From: Clostridia bacterium
Lineage (GTDB): Bacteria > Bacillota > Clostridia > Oscillospirales > CAG-272
Assembly (NCBI GenBank): GCA_017540175.1
Contig: JAFYBN010000073.1
Span: 1-46,118 of the forward strand
Length of the DNA: 46,118 bases
Direction of reading: 5' to 3'
Positions 1 to 7,189 of this stretch are shown here, piece after piece. Position numbers and translations under genes: made by a program. The notes beneath the pieces were generated by a model, which searched no databases, had not been told where the DNA came from, and saw nothing but the letters and a program-made list of their open reading frames with translations. How positions within the stretch are numbered: the first letter of the stretch is position 1; each line of letters begins with the position of its first letter.

Positions 1-158
1 ATAATTAAGGAAGGAATCCTGCTGCATTTCGCTCCTTCCGTTCCCGTTTTTTATCGCTAAAACACATCCCGTCCCGGCTTCCTGCTTTCCGGCCAACCTT
101 TTCTCCGTCGGGCCCGTCGGTCTCCGCGGCTTTCGGCACGGGCGGAGGTCGGACCCCA

Positions 159-187
159 TTGACACGCACGCCGCAAATCAGTATAAT
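159..187 (+). promoter_or_regulatory. Sigma-A promoter of the GH95 gene
   Basis: A consensus promoter is visible: -35 TTGACA at 159-164, a 17-base spacer, and -10 TATAAT at 182-187. It lies about 60 bases before the fucosidase start and is the only good promoter in the first 250 bases. No coding region is supported to its left. Confidence 0.85.
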
Positions 188-247
188 AAAAGGAAGGAAA
201 GCCCCATCCACGAATCCAATGAATCAAGAATCGGAAAGGAAACGGAC

Positions 248-2422
248 ATGAAAGAAAACAGACTTTGGTACGCCTCCCCCGCCGCCTCCTGGAACGAAGC
301 CCTGCCCCTCGGAAACGGGCGGCTCGGCATGATGGTCTTCGGCGGAGTCGCCGAGGAGAGGATCCAGCTCAACGAAGAAAGCGTGTGGACTGGCTGGGAA
401 TGCCCGGATTACGACAACCCGGACACCGCGGAGCACCTCGGCGAGATCCGCCGCCTGATCTTTGCGGGAAACTATTCCGAGGCGCAGGAGCTGTGCAACC
501 GCTGGCTCGTCTGCCGGGGTCAGGGGCACCACGACTCAAGCTCCGCTTTCGGATCCTACCAGACGGCGGGAGATCTTTATCTCTCGTTCGGCTCCCCCGC
601 CGTGGAAGATATTCCGGAAAACTACACGCGCGATCTGACCCTTGACGAAGGCCGCGCGACCGTTTCCTTCGGGTCGGAAAAGCCGACGATAAGGGAGTAT
701 TTCGTCTCTCCAACCCACAACACCGCCGTGATCCGCGTCACGGGCTGTTCCGCGGAGCCGGCGATCCGCTATGAGCGGGAAAACACGGCGATCCTGCCCG
801 GAAAAAACGAAATATCGGCGATCGCGTACCTGCCGACGAAATTCGCCTTGCTCATCCGGTGGGATTACGAGGAAAAAAGCGGAACGCTCACCGTCTTCGT
901 CACCGCGGCGACTTCGTATAAATCCGACCGCGATCCGGTCGGGGAATGCCGCGAAACCCTCTCCAAAGCCATGCTTGCCGGGGCGGACGAGCTGCGGCGC
1001 GACACGCGGGCATATTTTTCCGACCTGCTCGGGCGGTGCTCGATCTCCCTCGGCAGCCCGGAGGAGAAAAGAAAGCTCCCCACCGACCGCCGTCTCGCGG
1101 AGCATCCCGACGATCCCGGGCTCGCGGAGCTCTATTTCAATTACGGGCGCTATCTGCTGATCGGCGCGTCCTCCCCCGTCGGCAAGCTGCCGTCAAATCT
1201 CCAAGGGATCTGGTGCGGGGAGTACGCCCCCGCGTGGAGCGCAGATTTCCACATCAACATCAACATTCAGATGGACTACTGGTTCGCCGAGGTCTGCGGT
1301 CTGCCGGAGCTCGAGGAGCCGTTCTTCGATCTCATCCGTATGATCGCAAAGGCGGGCGAGCACACGGCGCGGGTGACGTATCGCTGCCCCGGCTGGGTCG
1401 CCCATTTCGACACCAATCCGTGGGGATACACCGCGCTTGGGTGCAATCCCGTTTACGGCGCGTTTGCCGCGGCGGGGGCGTGGTGCCTGCGCCATGTGAA
1501 GGAGCGCTGGCTCTACGGCGGGAACCGGGACTTCCTCCGCGAGTTTTATCCCGTCATCCGCGGCGCGGCGGAGTTCTTTCAGGCGTATCTCGTCCGCGAC
1601 CCGCGTACGGGATATCTCGTCACCGCTCCCGCGAGCTCGCCGGAAAACAGCTTCATCAGCCCGAACGACGGCCACGTCGTCAACGTCTGCGCCGGTCCCA
1701 CGATGGACACGAGCATCATCCGCGAGCTCTTCGCCTTCTGCGTCGATGCAGCGGAGGCGCTCGGCACGGACGCGGAGTTTGCCGATGGGATCCGGAAAAC
1801 GGCACACCAGCTCCCGCCCCTCAGAATCGGCAAATACGGACAGATCATGGAGTGGTCGGAGGATTTCGACGAGGCGGAGCCGGGACACCGGCACATGTCC
1901 CACCTCTACGGACTGCATCCGGGAAGCGAGATCACCCCGTCCACGCCCGCACTCTTTGAAGCCGCGCGAAAAACGATCGAACGCCGTCTTGTGCACGGCG
2001 GCGGGCACACCGGCTGGTCCCGCGCGTGGATCGTGAATTTCTTCGCCCGCCTCTGCGACGGGAACGCGGCGCGCGAGAATCTCACCGCGCTGTTCGAGAA
2101 GAGCACCCTGCCCAATCTCTTCGACACGCACCCGCCGTTCCAGATCGACGGCAATTTCGGCGGCACCGCGGGGATCACGGAAATGCTGCTGCAGAGCCAT
2201 GACGGCTGCGTCCACGTCCTCCCCGCCCTGCCCGACGCGTGGGCGAACGGATGTTTCGAAGGCCTGCGCGCGCGGGGCGGATTTACCGTCTCCGCGGCGT
2301 GGGAGGACGGGAAGGTCGTTTGGTGCAGGGTTGACGGTGAGGATGGGAAAGCGGTTAAGGTGAGGATCGGGGATGAGGTGGTTGAGGCGAAGGGGGAGTA
2401 TCTGTGGGAGAGGGAGAGGTAA
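248..2422 (+). CDS. GH95 family alpha-L-fucosidase, cytosolic
   Basis: This 724-residue protein matches glycoside hydrolase family 95, inverting enzymes that remove terminal L-fucose (mainly alpha-1,2-linked) from mucin or milk glycans and sometimes L-galactose from plant polymers. The N-terminus has the family's LWYASPAASWNEALPLGNG start and the RIQLNEESVW segment. The (alpha/alpha)6 barrel shows NLQGIW and INIQMDYW, a candidate general acid in SSPENSF (Glu466) and the QIDGNFGG motif (Asp634). No signal peptide is seen, so it should act inside the cell on imported oligosaccharides. It begins at an ATG preceded by AAAGGA and reads from its own consensus promoter. It is at the short end for the family. 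Fucose versus L-galactose specificity cannot be decided here. Confidence 0.9.
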   Translation: MKENRLWYASPAASWNEALPLGNGRLGMMVFGGVAEERIQLNEESVWTGWECPDYDNPDTAEHLGEIRRLIFAGNYSEAQELCNRWLVCRGQGHHDSSSAFGSYQTAGDLYLSFGSPAVEDIPENYTRDLTLDEGRATVSFGSEKPTIREYFVSPTHNTAVIRVTGCSAEPAIRYERENTAILPGKNEISAIAYLPTKFALLIRWDYEEKSGTLTVFVTAATSYKSDRDPVGECRETLSKAMLAGADELRRDTRAYFSDLLGRCSISLGSPEEKRKLPTDRRLAEHPDDPGLAELYFNYGRYLLIGASSPVGKLPSNLQGIWCGEYAPAWSADFHININIQMDYWFAEVCGLPELEEPFFDLIRMIAKAGEHTARVTYRCPGWVAHFDTNPWGYTALGCNPVYGAFAAAGAWCLRHVKERWLYGGNRDFLREFYPVIRGAAEFFQAYLVRDPRTGYLVTAPASSPENSFISPNDGHVVNVCAGPTMDTSIIRELFAFCVDAAEALGTDAEFADGIRKTAHQLPPLRIGKYGQIMEWSEDFDEAEPGHRHMSHLYGLHPGSEITPSTPALFEAARKTIERRLVHGGGHTGWSRAWIVNFFARLCDGNAARENLTALFEKSTLPNLFDTHPPFQIDGNFGGTAGITEMLLQSHDGCVHVLPALPDAWANGCFEGLRARGGFTVSAAWEDGKVVWCRVDGEDGKAVKVRIGDEVVEAKGEYLWERER

Positions 2423-2524
2423 CCTTTCGACAAATCTCTCAGCACAAATCGGAAAAAACGATGGTTCTTCCGAACAGAACGCTTTCAAACATTTTCCTAT
2501 ACGAAGGCAAACAAAGACGATCCG

Positions 2525-2564
2525 AAAAAGGGACCGCGGCAGGAAGTCCGCCCCCGCCGCGGTC
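2525..2564 (-). terminator. Candidate intrinsic terminator, minus strand
   Basis: A perfect 9-bp inverted repeat (GACCGCGGC at 2532-2540, GCCGCGGTC at 2556-2564) is followed on the minus strand by a short T run (2525-2529). It could stop leftward read-through from the thioredoxin operon. On the plus strand the hairpin has no T run, so it is a poor terminator for the fucosidase gene. Confidence 0.45.
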
Positions 2565-2624
2565 TGACAACTGAGCCCAAGAAGACAAAACAGCGCCTCT
2601 GTTTTTGAATTTCGGAGCAGACAC

Positions 2625-2653
2625 TTGCATTTTTACCGACGCTATGCTATACT
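2625..2653 (+). promoter_or_regulatory. Strong promoter in a gene-free region
   Basis: -35 TTGCAT at 2625-2630, a 17-base spacer, an extended -10 TG, and -10 TATACT at 2648-2653. No open reading frame with a ribosome site follows on this strand. The next plus-strand signal is an intrinsic terminator at 2836-2869, so the promoter most likely drives a small RNA. Confidence 0.7.
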
Positions 2654-2659
2654 GTGCAC

Positions 2660-2869
2660 AAGAAAAAAGACCCCTTTCGGAGTCTTCGCACACGCTGTGC
2701 GGTCGGATAATGGTTATGGTTTGGGGCAATGGACAGTTTGAGAGCAGTGCGATTTCATCGGCATCTGCGACCGCGGCCGACGCCGGGGCGCGAAAAAGCA
2801 GCTACACGCCAGCGGCGATGCGGCAGCAGAAAGACAAAGGGACCGCTCCTCACGAGCAGCCCCTTTTTT
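2660..2869 (+). ncRNA. Candidate structured small RNA, about 210 nt, family unknown
   Basis: The interval runs from the predicted start of the 2625-2653 promoter to the T run of the terminator ending near 2869. It has several short hairpins: GCACA/TGTGC near 2687-2701, a bulged stem GCAG-TGC/GCA-CTGC around 2734-2760, and CGCC/GGCG near 2807-2817. A 5' CCCTTT (from about 2672) could pair with AAAGGG at 2836-2841 and so compete with the terminator stem. No conserved protein can be read here. It does not show recognisable 4.5S, tmRNA or RNase P landmarks. 6S RNA is possible on length and context, but I cannot show the diagnostic central bubble. The rest of the 2423-2911 gap holds nothing else I can support. 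Confidence 0.45.
2836..2869 (+). terminator. Intrinsic terminator closing the candidate small RNA
   Basis: Stem AAAGGG...CGCTC / GAGC...CCCTTT with a CTCAC loop, followed on the plus strand by six or more T residues (2864-2869). On the minus strand it is followed by CCCTTTGTCTTT, so it may also partly terminate the trxA operon that ends at 2912. Confidence 0.65.
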
Positions 2870-2911
2870 CGTTTCGGAACAAATATGCGGCGGAACGCTC
2901 CCGCCCTGAGT

Positions 2912-3229
2912 TTACGCGAGGTTCAGTTCCTGCTCCAGCGCGTCCTGCGGGCGGTAGCCGACGGCTTTCGCCGTGACCGCGCCGTCGTCGATGCGCACGA
3001 TCGTCGGGATCGCGGAAACCTGGAACTGCGCCGCGAGCTCGGCCTCGTCGTCCACATTCACCTTGCCGACCTTGATTTTTCCTTCGTATTTCTCCGCGAT
3101 CTTTTCAATGATCGGTGCGACCATGCGGCACGGGCCGCACCACGTCGCCCAGAAATCAAGCACCACCGGGCAATCCGCCCCCAGCACCTCTTTTTCGAAA
3201 TTCGCGGAAGTCACCGTGATCTCAGCCAT
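2912..3229 (-). CDS. trxA: Thioredoxin
   Basis: A 105-residue classical thioredoxin, a cytosolic dithiol protein that reduces disulfides. The active site WATWCGPC places the redox pair at Cys31 and Cys34. The cis-Pro region (SAIPT) and the PVVLDFWA strand are intact, and the length is normal. It is the last gene of a compact minus-strand operon, 28 bases after the FTR-like gene, with ccdA and a TlpA-like gene upstream. That suggests it is the cytosolic electron donor for CcdA-mediated export of reducing power, as well as serving general disulfide reduction. Confidence 0.95.
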   Translation of the reverse strand: MAEITVTSANFEKEVLGADCPVVLDFWATWCGPCRMVAPIIEKIAEKYEGKIKVGKVNVDDEAELAAQFQVSAIPTIVRIDDGAVTAKAVGYRPQDALEQELNLA

Positions 3230-3257
3230 TTTTCTTTCCTCCTTCTACCCTGTCGGG

Positions 3258-3458
3258 TCATTCCTTTGATTTGTAATACAGCATGCAGTGGCAGAAGCCC
3301 TCGTAGTTTGGGTCCTTGATCTGCTCGCGGAACTCCTTGCACATGCATTTCGTTTCCGGGGTCTGTTCGCGGCGGCAGGGGCAGAAGCCTCCCGTGCGCT
3401 CCAGTCCTTCCTTAACGATCCGGACGATCTCCTCATCCGGATTGAGCGTGATTTTCAC
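3258..3458 (-). CDS. Small ferredoxin:thioredoxin reductase beta-like protein
   Basis: This 66-residue protein has the three CxC pairs typical of the catalytic subunit of ferredoxin:thioredoxin reductase: CPC (26-28), CMC (38-40) and CHC (56-58), the last matching the family's CHC signature. In the known enzyme these residues hold a [4Fe-4S] cluster and a redox disulfide that reduces thioredoxin with electrons from ferredoxin. The spacing between pairs differs from the plant/cyanobacterial form, and the protein is much shorter. No variable (alpha) subunit gene is adjacent. It lies between the TlpA-like and thioredoxin genes with 28-base gaps, so its likely partner is the neighbouring TrxA. 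The family call is firm on motif grounds; the electron source is inferred. Confidence 0.8.
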   Translation of the reverse strand: MKITLNPDEEIVRIVKEGLERTGGFCPCRREQTPETKCMCKEFREQIKDPNYEGFCHCMLYYKSKE

Positions 3459-3486
3459 AGCACTTTCTCCTTTCCTATCTCCGCCG

Positions 3487-4155
3487 TCACGGGGTCCCGG
3501 TCCCGGCGGTCAGTTCTTCCAGATAATCGTAAAGCATCTCTTCGTTCATCGCACCGACGCGGGATGCCTGGATGTTTCCGTCGGCGTCGATGAAGACGGT
3601 GAGCGGGATGGAATAGACGGCGTACGCGATCGCGCCGCTCGATTCGGTGTCGAAGTACAGCGGGAAGGTATAGCCCCGCTCTTCGACATAGGCTTTCGCG
3701 CTCTCCACGGTGTCGCGCCGCCCGTCGGTGAGGTCGACCATCAAAAACCGCACCTTACCCTCGTATTCCGCCGCCGCCTTGTCGAAATGCGGCAGCTCGG
3801 AGGCACAGGGCGGGCACCAGGTCGCCCAAAAATTGACGACGATCGGCTCGCCGAAGAAGGACGAAAGCGAAACGGTCTCCCCGTTCATGTCAAGCATCGT
3901 GAAATCCGGCGCGTCGGCGGTTTTCTTTTCTTCCTCTTCATCGTCGGAAAGCCCCGCGGCATCCGCCCCCGCCGAGGGGGTCTGCGGGTCGAACGGCACC
4001 GACTGCGCGGCGGTGTCCGTTTTCACGTCCGACGACGGTTCCGCCCCTATTGGGGTGAACCGCTTTGAGAGTCCGTTATAGAGCAGGACGCCGCCGAGGA
4101 GCACCGCGAACAGAAGCAGCGGGACGAGCAGCGAACGGAGCTGCCGTTTTACCAT
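3487..4155 (-). CDS. TlpA/ResA-like membrane-anchored thiol-disulfide oxidoreductase
   Basis: A 222-residue protein with an N-terminal membrane anchor (about residues 8-27), an acidic and Pro/Ala/Ser-rich linker to about residue 82, and a C-terminal thioredoxin-fold AhpC/TSA-Redoxin domain. The catalytic site is NFWATWCPPC, with Cys114 and Cys117, and a cis-Pro lies in YSIPLT. Such proteins face outside and reduce extracytoplasmic disulfides, or serve cytochrome c or sporulation maturation. The ccdA stop lies 22 bases upstream, the usual partner that re-reduces TlpA/ResA proteins. No cytochrome c genes are visible here, so a general extracellular thiol-reducing role is the more cautious reading. 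Confidence 0.88.
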   Translation of the reverse strand: MVKRQLRSLLVPLLLFAVLLGGVLLYNGLSKRFTPIGAEPSSDVKTDTAAQSVPFDPQTPSAGADAAGLSDDEEEEKKTADAPDFTMLDMNGETVSLSSFFGEPIVVNFWATWCPPCASELPHFDKAAAEYEGKVRFLMVDLTDGRRDTVESAKAYVEERGYTFPLYFDTESSGAIAYAVYSIPLTVFIDADGNIQASRVGAMNEEMLYDYLEELTAGTGTP

Positions 4156-4177
4156 GATAATCTCCTCCTTCCCGCCG

Positions 4178-4828
4178 TCAGCCGGCCGTGACGAAGCGTC
4201 CCATCAGCCCGGTCATCATGAGGATCCCCACAAGGATGAGGAAGACGCCGCAGACGATGTTCACGACGCGGTAATGCTTTTTGATGAAGCCGAAGACGTT
4301 CTTCAGCCGGTCGAGCGTCAGTGCGGTCAGCACGAACGGAATGCCGAGCCCGAGCGAATAGACCAGGAGAAGCAACAGCCCCTTCAGCGCGCTGCCGGAC
4401 GTCGACGCGAGCATGATCGCCGAGCCGAGGAACGCCCCGACGCACGGAGTCAGGCTGACCGAATAGATCACGCCGAAGAGCATCGCGGAGAAGAAGCCCC
4501 GCACTTCGACGGTCTTTTCCATGCCGCGCAGAAACGTCAGCGGGATGATTTCGAGGTATCCGAGCCCGAAGAGCACGACGAGAGCGCCGCAGACCAGATT
4601 CACCGCTGTCGAATAACGCACAAGGAACGCCCCGAGCGTCCCGGCGAACACGCCGAGCAGGCAGAATACCGCCGTAAACCCGAGCACGAACGCAAGGGCG
4701 CGCGGCCACACCCGCCGCCGGGTTTCCCCGCCGCCCGCGAAATACGACACGTACAGGGGGAGCATCGGGAGCATGCACGGGGAAATGAACGAGATGATCC
4801 CTTCGAGAAAGGTGATAAAAAACTGCAT
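4178..4828 (-). CDS. ccdA: CcdA-type thiol:disulfide transporter
   Basis: A 216-residue polytopic membrane protein with about six transmembrane segments, the size of the CcdA/DsbD-beta core. The two conserved proline-flanked cysteines are in SFISPCMLPMLPLYVSYF near the start and SLTPCVGAFLGSA in the middle. Family members carry electrons from cytosolic thioredoxin across the membrane to outside thioredoxin-fold proteins. It is the first gene of the minus-strand set with tlpA, the FTR-like gene and trxA, which supplies a donor, a transmembrane shuttle and an acceptor. It starts at an ATG just inside the divergent region shared with the VanZ-GtrA gene. Confidence 0.92.
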   Translation of the reverse strand: MQFFITFLEGIISFISPCMLPMLPLYVSYFAGGGETRRRVWPRALAFVLGFTAVFCLLGVFAGTLGAFLVRYSTAVNLVCGALVVLFGLGYLEIIPLTFLRGMEKTVEVRGFFSAMLFGVIYSVSLTPCVGAFLGSAIMLASTSGSALKGLLLLLVYSLGLGIPFVLTALTLDRLKNVFGFIKKHYRVVNIVCGVFLILVGILMMTGLMGRFVTAG

Positions 4829-4885
4829 GCCGCCTCCTGTGCCGGAAAACGCGCGGACAAGCGCGAATGATTCCCTTCCGTCATT

Positions 4886-4891
4886 ATTCTA
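4886..4891 (-). promoter_or_regulatory. Possible extended -10 element of the ccdA operon
   Basis: On the minus strand TGG-TAGAAT is visible at 4886-4891, about 58 bases before the ccdA start. The expected -35 position has no good match, so this is a tentative extended -10 promoter. Confidence 0.35.
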
Positions 4892-4952
4892 CCACAGAAA
4901 CCCGGTTTGATGCGACCGAAATGGAATGAATTTCAAAAACTTTGACAATCTG

Positions 4953-4984
4953 TTCACAATGTCCGAAAACGCTTTTTTTATAAT
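4953..4984 (+). promoter_or_regulatory. Possible promoter of the VanZ-GtrA gene
   Basis: TATAAT at 4979-4984 is preceded by TTCACA (4953-4958) at a long 20-base spacing, and a TTGACA lies further up at 4942-4947. The -10 is good but the -35 placement is not, so the exact promoter is uncertain. Confidence 0.35.
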
Positions 4985-5013
4985 GGGGATATCCATCCGT
5001 TCAAAGGTGCTTT

Positions 5014-6018
5014 ATGTTTTATTCTATCTACTCCATGGATCTGAAAACGGCGCTGCTGCTCGCATTCACCGTGCTCGCGTTCTGGTTTGCCCTTGTCATT
5101 CTGACGGGCGAGCGGCATCCGAAGGGCTGGCGGCGCTTCCATGCCGCCGCGTTCTTAGTCTGGCTCGTCCTTCTCGTTTCGGCGACGCTCGTTTTCCGAA
5201 AAGCCGCACCCCGGGAGAGTGTTTTCGAACCCTTCCGCGTGCTCCGGCAGTATTTCGCGACCGGGCAGGAGTATCTGCTCCGCTCGTTCGTCATGAACGT
5301 CTTATTGTTCGTCCCCGGCGGGCTCGCGCTTTCGAACGCGCTGCCGGACAGAAAGGGCGTGTCCCGCATACGCGGCTCGCTCGAGCGCACGCTCGTCACC
5401 ACCGGGGCGGGACTCGCGCTGAGTCTCGTCGTCGAAGGGCTGCAGCTGGCGCTTTCCCTCGGTCAGTTCGAGGTCGACGACCTTCTCGCGAACACCATCG
5501 GCGCGTTCCTCGGCTGTTCGTCCGCCTTCCTTGCCTCCGTTCTTCTCACCTGGCTGGAGAATCCCCCCTCCCGCGGTCTCCTCGGCAAGCTCTGGACCAA
5601 GGGGATCGAAAAGCGCGAGATTTTCACCTACCTCTACTGGGGCGGCATGACCACCGTCATCAACTGGGACACCTTTTTCCTGCTCGAGCCCCTCGTCAAC
5701 CATTTTATCGCGAACGCCGCCGCGTGGGTGGTATCCGTCTCGTTCGCGTTCGTCACCGAGCGCGTCTATGTGTTCGGCAGCGAATCGAAGGGAACGGACA
5801 CCTTCAAGGAAGTTCTGCTCTTCGCGCCCAGCCGCGTCATTTCCTTCGGCGTGGAGCAGGCGATCATCTGGCTCGGTCTGGATCTGCTCGGTCTGCCCTC
5901 CTTCCCCGTCGTATTCGTCAAATCCATCGTGACCGCGGTGCTCAATTTCATCTTCGGCAAATTCATTTTCCGCAAAAAACACGGCGAAAAGGCCTCCGCC
6001 TCCGAAGAAAACCCTTAA
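5014..6018 (+). CDS. VanZ-GtrA fusion membrane protein
   Basis: A 334-residue integral membrane protein made of two families. Residues about 1-185 resemble VanZ: several transmembrane segments, RSFVMNVLLFVPGG, and EGLQLALSLGQFEVDDLLANTIGAFLG written here in two parts, EGLQLALSLGQFEVDD and LLANTIGAFLG. Residues about 200-325 match the GtrA four-helix family (WGGMTTVINWDTFF; FAFVTERVYVF; NFIFGKFIFRK). VanZ proteins are linked to glycopeptide tolerance and surface functions, while GtrA proteins are thought to help flip lipid-linked sugars. The fusion suggests a role in cell-surface polymer assembly, which is inference. The start is the ATG preceded by AAAGGTG; a second in-frame ATG lies seven codons later. 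Confidence 0.82.
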   Translation: MFYSIYSMDLKTALLLAFTVLAFWFALVILTGERHPKGWRRFHAAAFLVWLVLLVSATLVFRKAAPRESVFEPFRVLRQYFATGQEYLLRSFVMNVLLFVPGGLALSNALPDRKGVSRIRGSLERTLVTTGAGLALSLVVEGLQLALSLGQFEVDDLLANTIGAFLGCSSAFLASVLLTWLENPPSRGLLGKLWTKGIEKREIFTYLYWGGMTTVINWDTFFLLEPLVNHFIANAAAWVVSVSFAFVTERVYVFGSESKGTDTFKEVLLFAPSRVISFGVEQAIIWLGLDLLGLPSFPVVFVKSIVTAVLNFIFGKFIFRKKHGEKASASEENP

Positions 6019-6055
6019 AAATTTCCCGGATGTGAAATCTTTTTTCAAAAAAGAC

Positions 6056-6084
6056 TTGACAAGGACCCTCCGGCGATATATAAT
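6056..6084 (+). promoter_or_regulatory. Consensus promoter of rpmH
   Basis: TTGACA at 6056-6061, a 17-base spacer and TATAAT at 6079-6084, both perfect. It lies about 80 bases before rpmH and probably drives the whole rpmH-rnpA-yidD-yidC-jag block, since no equally good promoter is seen until after the terminator at 10471. Confidence 0.9.
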
Positions 6085-6163
6085 ATTTGTTGTCTATCTG
6101 CGCGAGTGAACTACAGTCACACGCCGAACGGAAACTTTGAAACGAAAAGAAGGAGGTGTGATG

Positions 6164-6298
6164 ATGCTCAGAACATATCAGCCCAAAAAGAGACAGAGAA
6201 GCAAGGTACACGGCTTCAGAAAAAGAATGGCGACCGCCGACGGCAGAAAGGTTCTCAAGAGAAGACGCGCGAAGGGTCGTGCCAGACTTACCCACTAA
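6164..6298 (+). CDS. rpmH: 50S ribosomal protein L34
   Basis: A 44-residue, strongly basic protein with the L34 hallmark [20 protein letters not shown] and the [14 protein letters not shown] tail, ending in LTH. It is a structural protein of the large ribosomal subunit. Two ATGs are adjacent (6161 and 6164). I chose 6164 because it gives the standard length and a 7-base spacing from GGAGG in AGGAGGTG (6151-6158). It heads the conserved rpmH-rnpA-yidD-yidC-jag string. Confidence 0.97.
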   Translation: MLRTYQPKKRQRSKVHGFRKRMATADGRKVLKRRRAKGRARLTH

Positions 6299-6312
6299 TG
6301 AGAGAAGTATGA

Positions 6313-6348
6313 ATAGCCTCCGCGTTCTTTCATGATCCCGGAGGTTAT
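6313..6348 (+). promoter_or_regulatory. Hairpin hiding the GGAGG upstream of rnpA
   Basis: ATAGCCTCCG (6313-6322) can pair with CGGAGGTTAT (6339-6348): ten pairs including one G-U, with a 16-base loop. The 3' arm contains the only GGAGG before rnpA. It is followed by ACTTTTG, a weak T run. It could act as an attenuator or processing hairpin that lowers rnpA expression relative to rpmH. Confidence 0.5.
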
Positions 6349-6362
6349 ACTTTTGAAAAGCG

Positions 6363-6755
6363 ATGAAGCTGTACGCCCTCAAAGACAATTTCCTTTTCCG
6401 CAAGGTTTACCGCGCCGGGCGCAAAAAGTCCGCCCGCACCCTCACGGTCTACGCCCTGAGGGACAAGTCCGCGGGACTCCTTCGCAAACGCAATCCGCAG
6501 AAAGAAACCCTGAACCGGGTCGGCATCTCAGCCTCTAAAAAAGTCGGAGGCGCGGTGCAGAGAAACCGGGCGAAAAGACTGATTCGGGAAGCCTTCCGTC
6601 AGATAGACAAATCCGTCGGCATCCGTAAAGGCTGGCTCATCGTCATCGTCCCGAAAACCGAATGCACCGTCAGCAAAATGCAGGATGTGAAGCGCGACCT
6701 TTCTGTCTGTCTCGGCTCGCTCGAACTGCTTGCCTCAGAGGAAGAAAAGTCATGA
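6363..6755 (+). CDS. rnpA: Ribonuclease P protein component
   Basis: A 130-residue basic protein, the protein subunit of RNase P, which assists the catalytic RNA in removing 5' leaders from pre-tRNAs. The [15 protein letters not shown] start and the signature block [21 protein letters not shown] (written here as [13 protein letters not shown] then RLIREAFR) are clear. A TGA lies in frame three codons before the ATG at 6363, so this is the first usable ATG. Its Shine-Dalgarno is weak, since the only GGAGG lies about 20 bases upstream inside a predicted hairpin. Its stop overlaps the yidD start by four bases (ATGA). Confidence 0.96.
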   Translation: MKLYALKDNFLFRKVYRAGRKKSARTLTVYALRDKSAGLLRKRNPQKETLNRVGISASKKVGGAVQRNRAKRLIREAFRQIDKSVGIRKGWLIVIVPKTECTVSKMQDVKRDLSVCLGSLELLASEEEKS

Positions 6756-7186
6756 AGCGCGCATCCCCGACATTCGAAAAAGCCGCCCGTCTGCCCCTCG
6801 CACTGCTCAGGAAAGCGCATGACGCGCTGGTGTGGGTCTGGCTTCTGCCCGTCCGCTTTTATCGGAGGTTCATCTCTCCGCTCAAACCCGGCGGCGGCTC
6901 CTGCCGATTCACCCCGACCTGCTCGCGCTATGCCGTGGAAGCCGTGCTGGAATGGGGCATCCTATGCGGCACCGCCCTCGCGATTTGGCGCGTCCTCCGC
7001 TGCAATCCCTTCTCGAAGGGTGGGGAGGATCCCGTGCCGAAAAGACGGGAGGCGGCCGCCCGGCTGCGCTCTCTTTTTCGCGTCCGCCGGAACAAAGGGC
7101 GCGCGGACCTTCCCGAAGAGTTCCGCGCCGAAAATCCTCAGACAGGCGGGGATACGCCCCGCGAAGAAAATCCCGAAATGGAGTAG
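6752..7186 (+). CDS. yidD: Membrane protein insertion efficiency factor YidD
   Basis: A 144-residue protein. The YidD core is at about residues 25-95: [21 protein letters not shown] then [12 protein letters not shown], with the conserved cysteines and the RCNPFSKGG block. YidD is a small membrane-associated factor thought to help YidC/Sec insert membrane proteins. The ATG at 6752 overlaps the rnpA stop (ATGA), arguing for translational coupling. The C-terminal ~50 residues are a charged extension beyond the usual 70-90-residue family length, and an N-terminal basic segment of about 24 residues is also extra. Confidence 0.93.
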   Translation: MKRASPTFEKAARLPLALLRKAHDALVWVWLLPVRFYRRFISPLKPGGGSCRFTPTCSRYAVEAVLEWGILCGTALAIWRVLRCNPFSKGGEDPVPKRREAAARLRSLFRVRRNKGRADLPEEFRAENPQTGGDTPREENPEME

Positions 7187-7189
7187 CAA

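Noticed and set aside
5-211. Short minus-strand frame at the left edge.
   Set aside because: It overlaps the perfect promoter of the fucosidase gene and has no recognisable composition or ribosome site.
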